Source: DASWHK01 sp036398215
GTDB taxonomy: Bacteria > Acidobacteriota > UBA890
Assembly (NCBI GenBank): GCA_036398215.1
Contig: DASWHK010000119.1
Location: 1 to 18,209, forward strand
Direction: 5' to 3'
Length of the DNA stretch: 18,209 bases
The notes beneath the pieces are model-generated. The model made no database searches. It was not told the DNA's origin and saw only the letters and a list, made by a program, of their open reading frames with translations. Made by a program: the position numbers and the translations under genes. Below, in pieces: positions 7,319-14,419 of this stretch (its first letter is position 1; each line of letters starts with the position of its first letter).

Positions 7319-7502
7319 AATCGTTTGATGGGTTCAACGCCCGCAACGAGAGTAGGTTCTCCTGCGTCCGCCCTCCTGCGTGGTCCTCCCGGCGCGCGCC
7401 TTGTATCCACGCCCCTCTCCACGCCCTCGCGACGAACCGCGATGAGAAATGCGGGCTAGCTTCGCGACTCGTTGAGCAGGTCAGGTTAGAATCGAGGCCG
7501 CC
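7319..7502. other. Intergenic region with dispersed repeat and candidate -10
   Basis: 184 bp between the HEAT-cyclophilin gene and the next small gene. It holds one copy of the dispersed repeat (7431-7458) and TAGAAT at 7487-7492, a good -10 match. That hexamer lies only 10 bp before the GTG start, which would leave almost no leader. No T-tract terminator is seen. Confidence 0.5.
7431..7458 (+). repeat. Dispersed 28-bp repeat, copy A
   Basis: It begins GACGAACCGC and continues GATGAGAAATGCGGGCTA. It matches two further intergenic copies at 11913-11940 and 17131-17158, differing from each at only a few positions. All three copies are in the same orientation in this window. Function unknown. 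Confidence 0.6.
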
Positions 7503-7760
7503 GTGAAGCTCTTGATCGACATCATCGGATGGGCGGGGGCGGGCGCCGTGCTGGTGGCCTACGGGCTGGTCTCGTCGCGGCGGATGGACCCCGTGTCGAG
7601 CGGCTACCAGGGCCTGAACGTGGTAGGCGCGGCCGGCTTGATGATCAACACCTTCTACTACGCGGCCTACCCGTCGACGGCGCTGAACGCCATCTGGGCG
7701 CTCATCGCCGTCGGCGCCCTGTGGCGCCTGTGGGCGGCGCGCCGGACCGTGGGACCGTAG
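7503..7760 (+). CDS. Small membrane protein of the CBU_0592 type
   Basis: 85 aa, GTG start. Three predicted membrane helices: IIGWAGAGAVLVAYGLVSS, about 40-57 (LNVVGAAGLMINTFYYAAY) and NAIWALIAVGALWRLW. The layout IIGW..., YQ-LN-G--GL-IN and YP--LN-IWALIA follows the small CBU_0592-like membrane family as I remember it. The family function is unknown. It sits alone between a repeat-bearing intergenic region and another membrane gene. The coding call is sure; the family name is from memory of the pattern. Confidence 0.82.
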   Translation: MKLLIDIIGWAGAGAVLVAYGLVSSRRMDPVSSGYQGLNVVGAAGLMINTFYYAAYPSTALNAIWALIAVGALWRLWAARRTVGP

Positions 7761-8011
7761 CAAGGCTGCCGGCCTCGACGTCGGCCACCGGAGACCGAGC
7801 CGGTAACCGGGGCGGCGTCTGCGCGGGGGCGCGACGGCGGCAGTTGTAACCGGGCCGGCCAACCGGCATGCTTGCGCCGTTCCGGCGGCGGTGGCGCCAG
7901 CCACCCGCCGGCTGATGCAGGCCCTCATCGCGGCCTGCTCTCGTGCCACGGCGCCCGATCGGGGGGGCGGCCGCATCCCCCGGGAGCGCGTCCTTTCGAA
8001 GGGGTGGATCG
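7761..8011. other. Intergenic region, nothing definite
   Basis: 251 bp of GC-rich sequence between two small membrane-protein genes. Two TAACCGG motifs occur (near 7802 and 7846), the first within the short palindrome CCGGTAACCGG. No recognisable gene, RNA or terminator is seen. Confidence 0.4.
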
Positions 8012-8428
8012 ATGGGTCAGATCAACACCGGCCGGGTGCTTCTCGCCGGTCTCGCTGCGGGAGTCGTCATCGACATCGGCGAAGGGCTCTCCCACGCCGT
8101 GATCTTCGCGAGCCAAATGGCATCTATGATGGAACAGATGGGCGTCGAGATCGGTGGCTCCCAGCTCGTCATGTACAACGTGCTGGGGCTGGCCATCGGT
8201 ATCACGGTCGCCTGGATCTACGCGGCGATCCGGCCCCGCCTGGAGCCGGGGCCGATGACCGGTGTGTGCGCCGGCCTGGTCGCCTGGGCGCTGTGGTCGC
8301 TGTTCCACTGGGTGGACATGTGGATTGCCGGGATGGCTCCGCTGGGTCTGGCGCTGAGCTTCACCGTCTACCAGGCGGTCGAGATGTCAATCGCCGGCCT
8401 CGTCGCCGGTATGCTCTACAAGGAGTAG
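8012..8428 (+). CDS. Hypothetical multi-pass membrane protein
   Basis: 138 aa from the ATG at 8012, preceded by a GGGGTGG purine block 5 nt upstream; upstream in-frame starts would add an unlikely Arg/Pro-rich lead. Four membrane helices can be seen: VLLAGLAAGVVIDIGEGLSH, LVMYNVLGLAIGITVAWIYA, MTGVCAGLVAWALWSLFHWV and LGLALSFTVYQAVEMSIAGL, the last followed by a short LYKE tail. I do not recognise the family. Its stop is 30 bp from the stop of frdD on the opposite strand, so the two transcription units converge here. Confidence 0.8.
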   Translation: MGQINTGRVLLAGLAAGVVIDIGEGLSHAVIFASQMASMMEQMGVEIGGSQLVMYNVLGLAIGITVAWIYAAIRPRLEPGPMTGVCAGLVAWALWSLFHWVDMWIAGMAPLGLALSFTVYQAVEMSIAGLVAGMLYKE

Positions 8429-8458
8429 CGAGCGCCCGGAAGCCCTTCGGAATCCTGT

Positions 8459-8812
8459 TCAGATCCGCCAGAGAACGACCGCGGTGAGCGCGGTGGCGGC
8501 GACGGCGCTTCCGTAGCAGGCGATGGCGAGCAGGAGGCTGATCTTGCGGAGCCCCAGATCGACGAGTGTGAACTTGAAGCGGTGCGCCCAGTGGAAGAAC
8601 GGCAAGGCGATCACAGCGAACAGGACCAGCTTCACGACGAAGCTGCCTGAAACCGCCGCGTGCACGCGGTCGTACGACAGCGCGTCGGCGGGCGCAAATC
8701 CCTGCGCGACCACGAATCCGGTGATCACCATCGAGATCGGCAAAAACAAGGCGGCGATCATGCCGCCCGCCGAGAACAGCGACCAGGCAATCGGTTCGTT
8801 CGACTTTGCCAT
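8459..8812 (-). CDS. frdD: Fumarate reductase membrane anchor subunit D
   Basis: 117 aa, three membrane helices, close to the 119 aa of E. coli FrdD. Shared pattern: SNEPIAWSLFSAGGM near the N-terminus, FAPADALSYDRV in the middle, then FFHWAHRFKFTLVDL. With FrdC it anchors the FrdAB catalytic dimer to the cytoplasmic membrane and forms the menaquinol site. The ATG at 8812 is two bases after the frdC stop. It is the last gene of the operon. The presence of separate C and D anchors marks the four-subunit, haem-free type of quinol:fumarate reductase. Confidence 0.93.
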   Translation of the reverse strand: MAKSNEPIAWSLFSAGGMIAALFLPISMVITGFVVAQGFAPADALSYDRVHAAVSGSFVVKLVLFAVIALPFFHWAHRFKFTLVDLGLRKISLLLAIACYGSAVAATALTAVVLWRI

Positions 8813-8814
8813 CG

Positions 8815-9207
8815 CTAACCCGGGGTTCCTGTGGTCAGCAAGATCCATGCGACGAAAGCGGAGACGATGAGCCAACCGGCGTAGTGCGCTCCCGCGATGA
8901 GCACGGCGGGAACCCGCTCCTCGCCGATATGAAAGACGAGGACCTTCGGCGTGGCGGAAAACCAGGTGATCGTGTGGTAGAGAACGAGCAGCAGGCCGAC
9001 GGCGTGCAGCGCGGTGCTGGTGGGCGAAGCCATCATCCGGATGGCGGCCGCATACGCCTCCGGGCCCTCACCGAGCGCATAGAGAAGATAGAGCAGGAAG
9101 GCGCAATAGCCCGCCACGGCCACGCTGGTGAGCTCGCGGACGATGAACAAGAAGTACGGCCTCCGCTGCAGCCACCAGGTGTTGGGGACCTTGCGCATGT
9201 AGCTCAT
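8815..9207 (-). CDS. frdC: Fumarate reductase membrane anchor subunit C
   Basis: 130 aa, three membrane helices, the same size as E. coli FrdC. It begins with NTWWLQRRPYFLFIVRELTSV. Glu25 in RELTSV aligns with the quinol-site Glu29 of E. coli FrdC, and VLYHTITWFSATPK matches the conserved LLHTKTWF segment. It pairs with FrdD to hold FrdAB on the membrane and oxidise menaquinol. Its ATG overlaps the stop of the 28-codon reading frame upstream (ATGA), and it has only a weak ribosome binding site of its own, so translation is probably coupled. Confidence 0.93.
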   Translation of the reverse strand: MSYMRKVPNTWWLQRRPYFLFIVRELTSVAVAGYCAFLLYLLYALGEGPEAYAAAIRMMASPTSTALHAVGLLLVLYHTITWFSATPKVLVFHIGEERVPAVLIAGAHYAGWLIVSAFVAWILLTTGTPG

Positions 9208-9290
9208 ACCGAACCGCCCGCGAAAGCACCGCTTTGCTCGCCGCAGGTCTCCGGATGCGCCGGAGAAAGCCGTGGCGCCACCAGCCTCAT
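9204..9290 (-). CDS. Micro-ORF (28 aa) bridging frdB and frdC
   Basis: A 28-codon reading frame starts with an ATG overlapping the frdB stop (AAAATGAGG) and ends in a TGA overlapping the frdC start (GTATGAGC). It has a strong GGGGGAGG ribosome binding site 5 nt before the ATG. The product begins MRLVAPRLSPAHPETC and ends GAFAGGSV. It is not hydrophobic and resembles nothing I know. It may exist mainly to carry ribosomes from frdB to frdC, or be a real small subunit or peptide. Translation is likely from the signals; a function for the peptide is unproven. Confidence 0.5.
   Translation of the reverse strand: MRLVAPRLSPAHPETCGEQSGAFAGGSV
9248..9266 (-). promoter_or_regulatory. Intercistronic hairpin between frdB and frdC
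   Basis: TCTCCGG-ATGCG-CCGGAGA is a perfect 7-bp stem with a 5-nt loop inside the micro-ORF. It has no T-run, so it is not a normal terminator. It could stabilise or space the upstream mRNA or slow ribosomes. Confidence 0.4.
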
Positions 9291-10039
9291 TTTCGCCTCC
9301 CCCAGGGGATCAGGAGGTCCTTGAAGTAGTCCGCGGTGCTCGACAGCTTGGCCCGTTGAATGGCGCCGGCCGGGTCGACGTCCTTGGGGCAGACGACGCT
9401 GCACTCGCCGACGAAGGTGCAGTGCCAAATGCCGTCGTGGCCAGCGATGACCTCCTGGCGCTCGTCGCGACCCTGATCGCGGGAGTCCAGGTTGTAGCGC
9501 TGTCCAAGGGCGATCGCCGCGGGCCCGAGGAAGTCGATGTCGAGCGCGAAGACCGGGCAAGCCGCATAACACAGCATGCAGTTGATACACATCGAGTATT
9601 GCTTGTACTCGGCGAGCTCGCTCGGGGTCTGCAGATAGGTGCCCTCTTCGACAGGCTTCTCCTCGCCCTCGTTGCGGATGATCCACGGGCTGACGCTGGT
9701 GAGCTTCGAGACGAAGACGTCCATGTCGGTGACGAGATCGCGCTCCACAGGGAAGCCGTCGAGGGGCTCGACGCGGATCTTCTTCGGGTAGTACTCCTTG
9801 AGGAACGCTGCGCATGTCAGCCGCGGAATGCGGTTGACCATCATCCCGCAGCTTCCGCACACGCCCATGCGGCACGACCATCGGTACGAGATGGTGCCGT
9901 CGATCTCGTCCTTGATGTAGTTGATCGCGTCCAGGACAACCCACTCTTCGTTGTACGGGACCTCGTAGCTCTGCAAGGTCGGCTCCGACTCTATTTCGGG
10001 CCGGTAACGGAAGATCTCGAGCTCCATCGTCTTTGCCAA
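9287..10039 (-). CDS. frdB: Fumarate reductase iron-sulfur subunit
   Basis: 250 aa, the usual size. It passes electrons from the anchor quinol site to FrdA through three clusters. Visible ligands: [2Fe-2S] Cys56, Cys61, Cys64 and Cys76 (SCRMGVCGSCG ... LTC); [4Fe-4S] Cys151, Cys154, Cys157; and [3Fe-4S] Cys161, Cys207 and Cys213 with the final Cys217 of the motif pair (CINCMLCYAACP, CTFVGECSVVCPKD). This spacing matches the FrdB/SdhB family. The ATG at 10039 lies 10 bp after the frdA stop. The stop overlaps the ATG of the micro-ORF. Confidence 0.96.
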   Translation of the reverse strand: MAKTMELEIFRYRPEIESEPTLQSYEVPYNEEWVVLDAINYIKDEIDGTISYRWSCRMGVCGSCGMMVNRIPRLTCAAFLKEYYPKKIRVEPLDGFPVERDLVTDMDVFVSKLTSVSPWIIRNEGEEKPVEEGTYLQTPSELAEYKQYSMCINCMLCYAACPVFALDIDFLGPAAIALGQRYNLDSRDQGRDERQEVIAGHDGIWHCTFVGECSVVCPKDVDPAGAIQRAKLSSTADYFKDLLIPWGRRK

Positions 10040-10049
10040 GGCGATCCTC

Positions 10050-11804
10050 CTATCTCCCGTAGACGCGTTCTTCCGGTGGCCACTTCGTAATCGCGACGTC
10101 TTTGTAGTCGACGCGCACGCCGTCGTCGGTTTTGAAGGCGACGCTGTGCTTGAGGAATCTCGCGTCGTCGCGCTCCGGGTGGTCGGTGCGCTGGTGTGAG
10201 CCGCGACTCTCGGTCCGCGCCAGGGCGCTGTGGGCGACCGCCAGCGCCAGATCGAGCATGAAGTCGAGCTCGAGCGCCGCCGTCAGCTCGGTGTTGAAGG
10301 TCAGGCTCCGATCCTCGACCAGGAGGTTGGCGAACCGCTCGCGCAGCTCGACGATCTTCTCGCTGGTCGCTCGCAGCGTGCCGTCGGCACGATAGATCCC
10401 GGCACCATCCTCCATCGCCCGGTGCATCTCCTTGCGGAGCGTGGCGATGCGCTCGGTGCCGCCCTGCTTGTTGATGAAGTCGCGGGCGATTCGTTGTTGC
10501 TCGTCGGCCCCCTGCGCCTCGAGGGCGGCCACGTCCAGCTCGGCGTTCGCGGTGGCGAACGCCGCCGCTGCGTTACCGGCGCGGGCGCCGAAGACCAGCA
10601 GCTCGGTGAGCGAGTTGGAGCCCAGCCTGTTGGCGCCGTTGATAGAAACGCAAGCGGCTTCGCCGGCTGCGTACAGGCCCGGCAGCGGCGTAGCGCCGTT
10701 GATGTCGGTGTCGATGCCGCCCATGAAGTAGTGGACGACCGGCCGCACCGGGATGGGCTCGTAGACCGGATCGATGCCGGCGTAGTTTTTCGCCAGCTCC
10801 CGCACGAAGGGCAGCTTCTTGTCGATCTTCTTTTCGCCGAGGTGGCGGATGTCGAGGTGAACGACGTCGCCCTGTTCCGTGGGGATCGTGCCGCCCTTGT
10901 CCCTTTCCTTGATGAACGCCTGGCTGAGCCGGTCGCGGGGGCCGAGCTCCATGCTCTTCTTGACCGGATGATTCGGATCCGTGACCTCCAGCGGGGTGCC
11001 GAGGTCGTAATCCTGCAGGTACCGGCGGCCGTCCTTGTTGAGCATGATGCCGCCCTCGCCGCGCGCCGCCTCGGTGATCAGGATGCCGGTACCGGGCAGC
11101 CCGGTCGGGTGATACTGGACGAACTCCATGTCCTTCAGGCCGACCCCGACCCGATAGGCCATCGCCATGCCGTCGCCGGTCTTGATCGCCCCGTTTGTCG
11201 TGAACGGAAACAGCCTGCCGGCTCCGCCGGTGCACATGATGACGGCGCCAGCGAGAACGGTCTCCACTTTCCCGGTGCGCAGATCCAGGGCGGCGACCCC
11301 CTGGCAGCGGCCGTTCTCGACCAGCAGTCTGGTGGCGAACCACTCGTTGTACGTGGCGATCGGCCGGTACTTCAGCGAGGTCTGGTAGAGGGCGTGCAGC
11401 ATGTGGAAGCCGGTCTTGTCGGCGGCGAACCAGGTGCGCTCGATCTTCATGCCGCCGAACGGGCGAACCGCCACCCTGCCATCGGGGTCGCGGCTCCACG
11501 GACAGCCCCAGTGCTCGAGCTGGATCATCTCCGCCGGGGCAGCCTCGACGAAGAGCTCCACGGCGTCTTGGTCCGCCAGCCAATCGCTGCCGCCGACCGT
11601 GTCCCTGAAGTGATTGTCGAGGCTGTCGTTGTCCTTGATGACCGCGGCCGCGCCTCCCTCCGCGGCCACCGTGTGGCTGCGCATCGGGTACACCTTGCTC
11701 ACGACGGCGACGCTGAGGGAAGGATTGGTCTCGGCGACCGCGATGGCCGCCCGGAGCCCCGCCCCGCCGCCGCCCACGATCACCAAGTCATGCCGAAGGC
11801 TCAT
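10050..11804 (-). CDS. frdA: Fumarate reductase flavoprotein subunit
   Basis: 584 aa catalytic subunit that reduces fumarate to succinate. N-terminal FAD-binding VIVGGGGAGLRAAIA, then MRSHTVAAEGG with His44 in the place of the covalent FAD histidine of E. coli FrdA (His45). Later come FVQYHPTGLPGTGILITEAARGEGG, GPRDRLSQA and VHYFMGGI, all typical of the family. Sequence alone does not separate FrdA from SdhA surely, but the downstream frdBCD order and the FrdC/FrdD-type anchors support fumarate reductase. It is the first gene of the operon. The region upstream (11805-11937) holds a dispersed repeat and no clear promoter. No strong ribosome binding site is seen before the ATG. Confidence 0.95.
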   Translation of the reverse strand: MSLRHDLVIVGGGGAGLRAAIAVAETNPSLSVAVVSKVYPMRSHTVAAEGGAAAVIKDNDSLDNHFRDTVGGSDWLADQDAVELFVEAAPAEMIQLEHWGCPWSRDPDGRVAVRPFGGMKIERTWFAADKTGFHMLHALYQTSLKYRPIATYNEWFATRLLVENGRCQGVAALDLRTGKVETVLAGAVIMCTGGAGRLFPFTTNGAIKTGDGMAMAYRVGVGLKDMEFVQYHPTGLPGTGILITEAARGEGGIMLNKDGRRYLQDYDLGTPLEVTDPNHPVKKSMELGPRDRLSQAFIKERDKGGTIPTEQGDVVHLDIRHLGEKKIDKKLPFVRELAKNYAGIDPVYEPIPVRPVVHYFMGGIDTDINGATPLPGLYAAGEAACVSINGANRLGSNSLTELLVFGARAGNAAAAFATANAELDVAALEAQGADEQQRIARDFINKQGGTERIATLRKEMHRAMEDGAGIYRADGTLRATSEKIVELRERFANLLVEDRSLTFNTELTAALELDFMLDLALAVAHSALARTESRGSHQRTDHPERDDARFLKHSVAFKTDDGVRVDYKDVAITKWPPEERVYGR

Positions 11805-11912
11805 GCCGATTGCAGCTCACACGCAAGCCAAGAGGGACCCCACCCGACGCGGGCATGCAACCACATATGCCCTGCGTCCGCTAGCCGCCGGTGGAGCGCC
11901 GACGATGCCGGC

Positions 11913-11940
11913 GACGAGCGGCGATGAGAAGGGCGGGCTA
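11913..11940 (+). repeat. Dispersed 28-bp repeat, copy B
   Basis: It begins GACGAGCGGC and continues GATGAGAAGGGCGGGCTA. Its last three bases are the complement of the TAG stop of the response regulator gene, so it sits exactly at the end of that gene and upstream of frdA. See copy A at 7431 and copy C at 17131. Confidence 0.6.
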
Positions 11941-12576
11941 CGACCCTTCGTCGACATAGAGGTCGCCGTAGAGGTCCTTGCCGCAATCAGGGCAGATCCC
12001 GTGGCTGAACTCGGCCTCGGAGTGTTCAGACAGGTACGTCTCGACCATCGTCCAGTAGCCGTCATCGTTGCGGATCTTCTTGCAGTTGGCGCAGATCGGC
12101 AGCAGCCCGGAGAGCGTCTTCACGTTCGCCAGCGCCCGGCGCAGCTCGACGATCAGTCGCTCCTTCTCTTCTTCGGCACGGCGCTTGGCGTCGGCGATGG
12201 CGCGTTGTTCGAGCACCTGCTGGACGACCGCCGGCACCAGCTCGAGGTAGCGGCCGTCGGGGTCCTTGACGATGTAGTCGGAGGCCCCCGACTTCAGGGC
12301 CTCGACCGCCGACAGCTCGTCGCCGGTCCCGGTGACCATGATCGACGCGGGGCCGCCGGTCGCGGCGAGCATCTGGATGACGTCGAGGCCGTCGCGCACC
12401 GGCATGTTCTTGTCGACGAGGACCAGCTCGTAGTCGATCTCCGCGCACCTGGCGAGGCCCTCGGCGCCGTCGCGGGCGACGTCGACGGCGAAGCCCTGGG
12501 CCTCGAGGCGCCGCTGGACGAGCCTGGCGGTGACCGGCTCGTCCTCCATGTAGAGGAGGCGCGGCTTGCGATCCAT
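11938..12576 (-). CDS. Response regulator with REC domain and C-terminal four-cysteine module
   Basis: 212 aa. The REC receiver spans about residues 5-122, with the acidic pair Glu11/Asp12, phospho-acceptor Asp55 (LVLVDKNMP), Thr82 and Lys104. A charged coiled coil (about 123-155, AKRRAEEEKERLIVELRRAL) leads to a compact module with LLPICANCKKIRNDDGYW, HSEAEFSHGICPDCGKDLY and cysteines 162, 165, 195 and 198, probably a zinc site. This tail recurs on response regulators and sensor kinases in other bacteria but has no known output that I can name. There is no DNA-binding domain, so it may act by protein contact. The ATG at 12576 is chosen by fit. It lies between the quinoprotein gene (36 bp away) and frdA on the same strand. 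Its partner kinase is not in the window. Confidence 0.92.
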   Translation of the reverse strand: MDRKPRLLYMEDEPVTARLVQRRLEAQGFAVDVARDGAEGLARCAEIDYELVLVDKNMPVRDGLDVIQMLAATGGPASIMVTGTGDELSAVEALKSGASDYIVKDPDGRYLELVPAVVQQVLEQRAIADAKRRAEEEKERLIVELRRALANVKTLSGLLPICANCKKIRNDDGYWTMVETYLSEHSEAEFSHGICPDCGKDLYGDLYVDEGS

Positions 12577-12612
12577 GGATTGTCGGTCCCCTTGGTACTC
12601 GTACGGGTGCTG

Positions 12613-14235
12613 CTATTCGGCCAGCGGCAGGCGGTAGACGGCGGCCTCCGCAGCGTTGCGAACCACGACCAGAGGCCCGTAGAGGGCGAAGTTGTTCCAG
12701 GTCTTTCCTGACAAAGCCTGGAACCGGCCCAGCACACTATCACGCCGCTCGGCGCTGGCCTCGATCAGCACCAGCTCGCCGTCTTCGGAGAGCACCAGCA
12801 GCAGGTCGTGGACGCGCAGGATCTGACCGTGATGGTAGCGCCCATGCTTCCAGACCCGGGCGCCGGTGTCGAGGTCGACGCACTCGAGGATGCCGTCGGA
12901 GAGGCCGAAGACGTGGCCGTCGTGGACGGTGACGTTGGTGAGCTTGGTGCGCAGCACGCGCGGCTCGTGCCAGAGCTCCTCGACCGCGAACCTGCCGCCG
13001 GCGCCCGCCGTCAGCCGCAGCAGCGCGGCTCCCTGCCCGTAGCCCTTCGAGACGAAGACCCGGTCGGGCGCCAGCGGAACCGCCTGCGAGACGTTGGCGT
13101 CGGCGTTCGTGCTTCCCGGCCACGGATGCTCCCAGAGGACCGCGCCGCTCTCCACATCGTGGCCGCTGACGCTCGACTCGTTGACGATCAACACCTGCTC
13201 GACGCCGCCGAGCGTCGCCAGCGCCGGCGAGCTCTGGCTGATCTGCGAGCTGCCGCCCTCCCAGACCTTCTCGCCGGTCTTCTTGTCGTAGGCGACGAGC
13301 GACGCCAGCCGCCCCCCGGCAACGCCGCCGGCCGGGACGATCACCAGCGTCCCGGCCACCAGCGGCGAGCTGGAGCGCGCGTAGGGGTAGCTGGCGGCCT
13401 CCTGAGCGCGGCTGACGCCGTACTCGGCCCGCAGGTCGTGCTCCCACAAGAGCCGGCCGCTCGCCCCCTCGAGCGCCAGCAGCAGGGCGTTGCTGGTGAG
13501 CGCGTAGACGACGCCGTCGTCGATCGTCGGCGTGGCCCGCGGGCCGATCCCGGCGATGACGCTGTCGAAGCGGGTCTCGACGGCGTGGCTCCAGACCAGC
13601 CCGCCGGTCTCGAGCTCGTAGCAGGTGACGAGCTCCAGGTCGCCGCGTTGCTCCTGGGTGACCGCGTACCCGTTGACGACGGCGAAGCCCGACCATCCGG
13701 CGCCGATCGGCTGGCGCCAGACGAGCTCCGGCGGCCGCGCCTGCCAATCGCGGCCCAACGTCACGGCGGTGACGGAGAGGTCGCGCCGGGGACCGAGGAA
13801 CTGGGGAAAATCCCAGGGGCCGGTGGTCGCCAGGTCCGCGGCCCCCGCCGCGGCGGCCGGCCGCGCGCCCGCGGCGGCATCCGGCGGCACCTCGAGGCGG
13901 CGGTCGGCGCGCTCGCGGAAGCGCCAGGCGAAATGGGGCAGCATGTCGCCGCCGACGCTCTCGACGCGAAATGCCGTGAAGAACGCCGCCACCGCGCCGA
14001 CGACCAGCGCCGCGACGCCCCAGCGCAGCCGGCGCTCCAGGCCGCTGAACAAGAGCCACCAGATGCCGACCGTGATCGCGGCCAGCAGGAAGAGGACGAA
14101 CGTCATGACGTTGTTCAGCCCCCGGTCGCCGGTCGGGTCGCCGGCCTGCAGCCACGTTCCCGTGGCCGCGGCGATCGCGATCACGATCCACACGGCGAGG
14201 GGGAGGAAGAGGCGATGCCGGCGGGGCGTGTGCAT
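12613..14235 (-). CDS. Membrane-anchored PQQ-type beta-propeller protein
   Basis: 540 aa from the ATG at 14235; a GTG at 14277 would add 14 residues behind a GGAGG block too far upstream to settle it. Three N-terminal membrane helices (LFLPLAVWIVIAIAAATGTW, NVMTFVLFLLAAITVGIWWL, WGVAALVVGAVAAFFTAF) are followed by a periplasmic propeller. Repeated blades carry the W-motif pattern, for example LVTCYELETGGLVWSHAV, LLALEGASGRLLWEHDL, VAYDKKTGEKVWEGG and DVESGAVLWEHPW. Such domains occur in quinoprotein dehydrogenases and in BamB-like scaffolds. No catalytic Asp or Cys ring marking an active dehydrogenase was identified, so an enzymatic role is not claimed. It is co-directional with neighbours on both sides. 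Confidence 0.88.
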   Translation of the reverse strand: MHTPRRHRLFLPLAVWIVIAIAAATGTWLQAGDPTGDRGLNNVMTFVLFLLAAITVGIWWLLFSGLERRLRWGVAALVVGAVAAFFTAFRVESVGGDMLPHFAWRFRERADRRLEVPPDAAAGARPAAAAGAADLATTGPWDFPQFLGPRRDLSVTAVTLGRDWQARPPELVWRQPIGAGWSGFAVVNGYAVTQEQRGDLELVTCYELETGGLVWSHAVETRFDSVIAGIGPRATPTIDDGVVYALTSNALLLALEGASGRLLWEHDLRAEYGVSRAQEAASYPYARSSSPLVAGTLVIVPAGGVAGGRLASLVAYDKKTGEKVWEGGSSQISQSSPALATLGGVEQVLIVNESSVSGHDVESGAVLWEHPWPGSTNADANVSQAVPLAPDRVFVSKGYGQGAALLRLTAGAGGRFAVEELWHEPRVLRTKLTNVTVHDGHVFGLSDGILECVDLDTGARVWKHGRYHHGQILRVHDLLLVLSEDGELVLIEASAERRDSVLGRFQALSGKTWNNFALYGPLVVVRNAAEAAVYRLPLAE

Positions 14236-14419
14236 GGCGACAAGGTAGGCGAGTCGGCCTCCTACTGCCACCACCACCGGTCCCGAGCATCGGCTTCACG
14301 ACCGTCGTGGATGCCCGTCTTTCACCCACGCGGGTGCTGCGCACGCCTTGTCCTCGCGCCCCCTCTGAGCTGGGCAAGACGGTCGTGTCGGAGGAGCCCG
14401 CTCGCGCTCCCAGTTGCTT

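Noticed and set aside
7503..8428. Toxin-antitoxin or two-gene membrane system from the adjacent small genes
   Set aside because: The two genes are 251 bp apart, both are multi-pass membrane proteins, and neither resembles a toxin or antitoxin family.
10230..11927. Long plus-strand open frame opposite frdA
   Set aside because: frdA on the other strand has clear FAD and active-site motifs; the plus-strand product is an Arg/Ala/Asp-rich shadow.
14297..14309. Terminator or operator at the short palindrome CACGACCGTCGTG
   Set aside because: It has 6-bp arms around one base, no T-run, and is common by chance at this GC content.
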